Program-made: the position numbers and the translations under genes
Origin: Arenimonas sp.
GTDB lineage: Bacteria; Pseudomonadota; Alphaproteobacteria; Rhizobiales; Rhizobiaceae
Assembly: GCA_019459145.1 (NCBI GenBank)
Contig: JAIBEK010000028.1
Coordinates: 186,001 to 250,000, forward strand
Length of the DNA stretch: 64,000 bases
Direction: 5' to 3'
Shown here: positions 62,969-64,000 of the stretch, one piece after another
How the letters are laid out: every line of letters begins with the position of its first letter
Position numbering within the stretch: position 1 is the first letter of the stretch
The notes under the pieces: model-generated
Told to the model about the DNA's origin: nothing
What the model saw: the letters and a program-made list of their open reading frames with translations, nothing else
Databases searched by the model: none

Positions 62969-63891
62969 ATGTCCTTCTTTCCTGGCAAAGACCCCCTGCC
63001 CGTGCTTTTGCCAGCGATGCGATCGAACAGCTGATCATCCCGCGTTCCAGCGATATCGGCGGCTTCGCGGTCCGGCGGGCCCTGCCGACGGTGCGTCGGC
63101 GGCTGGTCGGGCCGTTCATCTTCTTCGACCGGATGGGTCCTGCACTGCTTCGGGCCGGCGAGGCGCTGGACGTCAAGCCGCATCCGCATATCGGCCTGTC
63201 CACCGTCACCTACCTGTTCGACGGCGAGATCAAGCATCGCGACAGCCTGGGCACGGAACTGGTGATCGAGCCCGGCGACATCAACCTGATGACGGCGGGA
63301 CGCGGCATCGTGCATTCCGAGCGCACGCCGGAGAAGCTGCGTGGGCAACCGCTGTCGATCTCCGGGCTGCAGACCTGGCTGGCGCTGCCGGACCAGATGG
63401 AGGAGATCGACCCGGCCTTTGCCCATACCTCGAAGAGTGCCATGCCGACATTCGAGGCGGATGGTGCTTCGGGCCGCGTGGTGATCGGGTCGACTGCCGG
63501 GCTTAGCTCCCCGGTCAAGGTCTTCTCCGACACACTCTATGTGGACCTCACGCTCCAGCCGGGCGGCCGGTTCCACTTCGAGGCCGACCACGAGGAGCGC
63601 GCGGCCTATCTGCTGTCCGGAGAACTGGAGATCGCCGGCGACCGCTTTGCCCCCGACCAGTTGCTGGTCTTTCGCCCCGGCGATGCGCTGACGCTTGTCG
63701 GTGGCCCACAAGGCGGGCATGTCATGCTGTTCGGAGGCGCGGCCCTCGGCACCAAGCGCCACATCTGGTGGAACTTCGTCTCCTCGTCCAAGGAGCGGAT
63801 CGAACAGGCCAAGGAAGAGTGGAGAACCGGCCGCTTCGACATCGTTCCCGGCGACGAGGAGGAGTTTGTCCCTTTGCCGCAGGGCAGTTGA
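62969..63891 (+). CDS. pirin family protein, frameshifted near the N-terminus
   Basis: The normal pirin start MSFFPGKDP is at ATG 62969 after GGAGG, but this frame ends at 63034. The body continues in the next frame (FASDAIEQLIIPRSSDIGGFAVRRALP and so on) to 63891. Restoring one C in the five-C run at 62992-62996 joins them. The body has the metal-binding cupin histidines in VKPHPHIGLSTVTYLFDGEIKHRDSLG and ERTPEKLRGQPLSISGLQTWLALPD. As written, only a shorter form from GTG 63091 could be made. It could be a pseudogene, a phase variant or a sequencing error. Confidence 0.8.
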
Positions 63892-64000
63892 ACTCTATAT
63901 AGGAAGCCGGCCTTCTGTCCTTGACGCGAGCTTTTGCCTGAGCGGTAAATCCTCTATAAGGCGAGCGACACGCCGAAAAGACGACAACGACAAGAGGCAC
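63892..64000. other. right-edge intergenic sequence
   Basis: The last 109 bp contain a TTGACG (about 63921) and two CTATA-type elements, one near 63894 and one near 63952, which may be promoter parts for a gene beyond the window. The spacing does not fit a single clear promoter. No gene is seen. Confidence 0.35.

Noticed and set aside
62969..63040. Programmed ribosomal frameshifting in the pirin gene
   Set aside because: The C run does not give a classical slippery heptamer in the reading frame, and no downstream stimulatory structure was evident; mutation or error is simpler.

Overview
The window is a GC-rich chromosomal segment of an alphaproteobacterium, most likely a member of the Rhizobiaceae (Rhizobium, Agrobacterium, Sinorhizobium or a close genus). 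The evidence is gene order: coxB-coxA-ctaB-coxF-ctaG-coxC followed by DUF983, surf1, DUF1304, ispH, thrB and rnhA, together with thrC next to an M16 peptidase, aroC-ribB, bioMNY and an ialB-family gene. No rRNA, tRNA, CRISPR array, transposase or prophage was recognised. Most of the window is conserved backbone, with small accessory insertions between backbone genes.

Layout. 1-6 kb: 3' part of a vanadium-haloperoxidase gene, a NIPSNAP/ABM pair divergent from an ArsR regulator, an SMR-TetR efflux operon, a HAD phosphatase, a lipid kinase and a lipoprotein. 6.6-15.6 kb: thrC, M16 peptidase, GNAT acetyltransferase, a GGDEF-EAL protein, AlgH, a lone DsbD-type N-terminal domain protein, a peroxiredoxin and a Dabb protein. 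15.7-26.2 kb (mostly minus strand): rnhA, thrB, hicBA, structured repeats, ispH, DUF1304, surf1, DUF983 and the aa3-type cytochrome oxidase operon, with a perfect FNR/FixK-type box before coxB. 26.5-36.3 kb: ialB family, tldD, parD with a broken parE, a D-alanyl-D-alanine carboxypeptidase, polysaccharide deacetylase, pdxH, a DnaJ protein, fabI and a histidine phosphatase. 36.6-48 kb: a second GGDEF-EAL protein, aroC, ribB, an Xre/RES toxin-antitoxin pair beside a broken MocR-type regulator, an orphan membrane protein, a YcaQ-type glycosylase, a repeat mosaic and bioMNY. 48.3-53.4 kb: pqqABCDE, an antitoxin remnant and a sorbosone/glucose dehydrogenase-like gene. 53.5-64 kb: SH3 protein, cspA, rsgA, thioesterase, HDAC-like hydrolase, xseB, a TAXI-TRAP transporter operon, mntA with a broken hepT, and a frameshifted pirin gene.

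How the genes work together. The clearest modules are threonine synthesis (thrB, thrC), terminal oxidase biogenesis (structural subunits plus haem O synthase, Cox11 and Surf1), PQQ synthesis (no pqqF nearby, but TldD and an M16 peptidase are both in the window and could process PqqA), biotin uptake (BioMNY), and two c-di-GMP proteins. The most unusual theme is toxin-antitoxin decay. Five loci of different families lie in intergenic positions: hicBA and xre-res look intact, whereas parE, a MqsA-type antitoxin and hepT are each broken. In hepT the conserved tyrosine codon has become a stop. A structured intergenic repeat occurs in three copies whose hairpin arms vary in a compensatory way. I found no clearly new multi-gene system. 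The best candidates for new biology are these repeats, the ArsR operator overlapping its own start codon, and the near-leaderless promoters of the two intact toxin-antitoxin operons.
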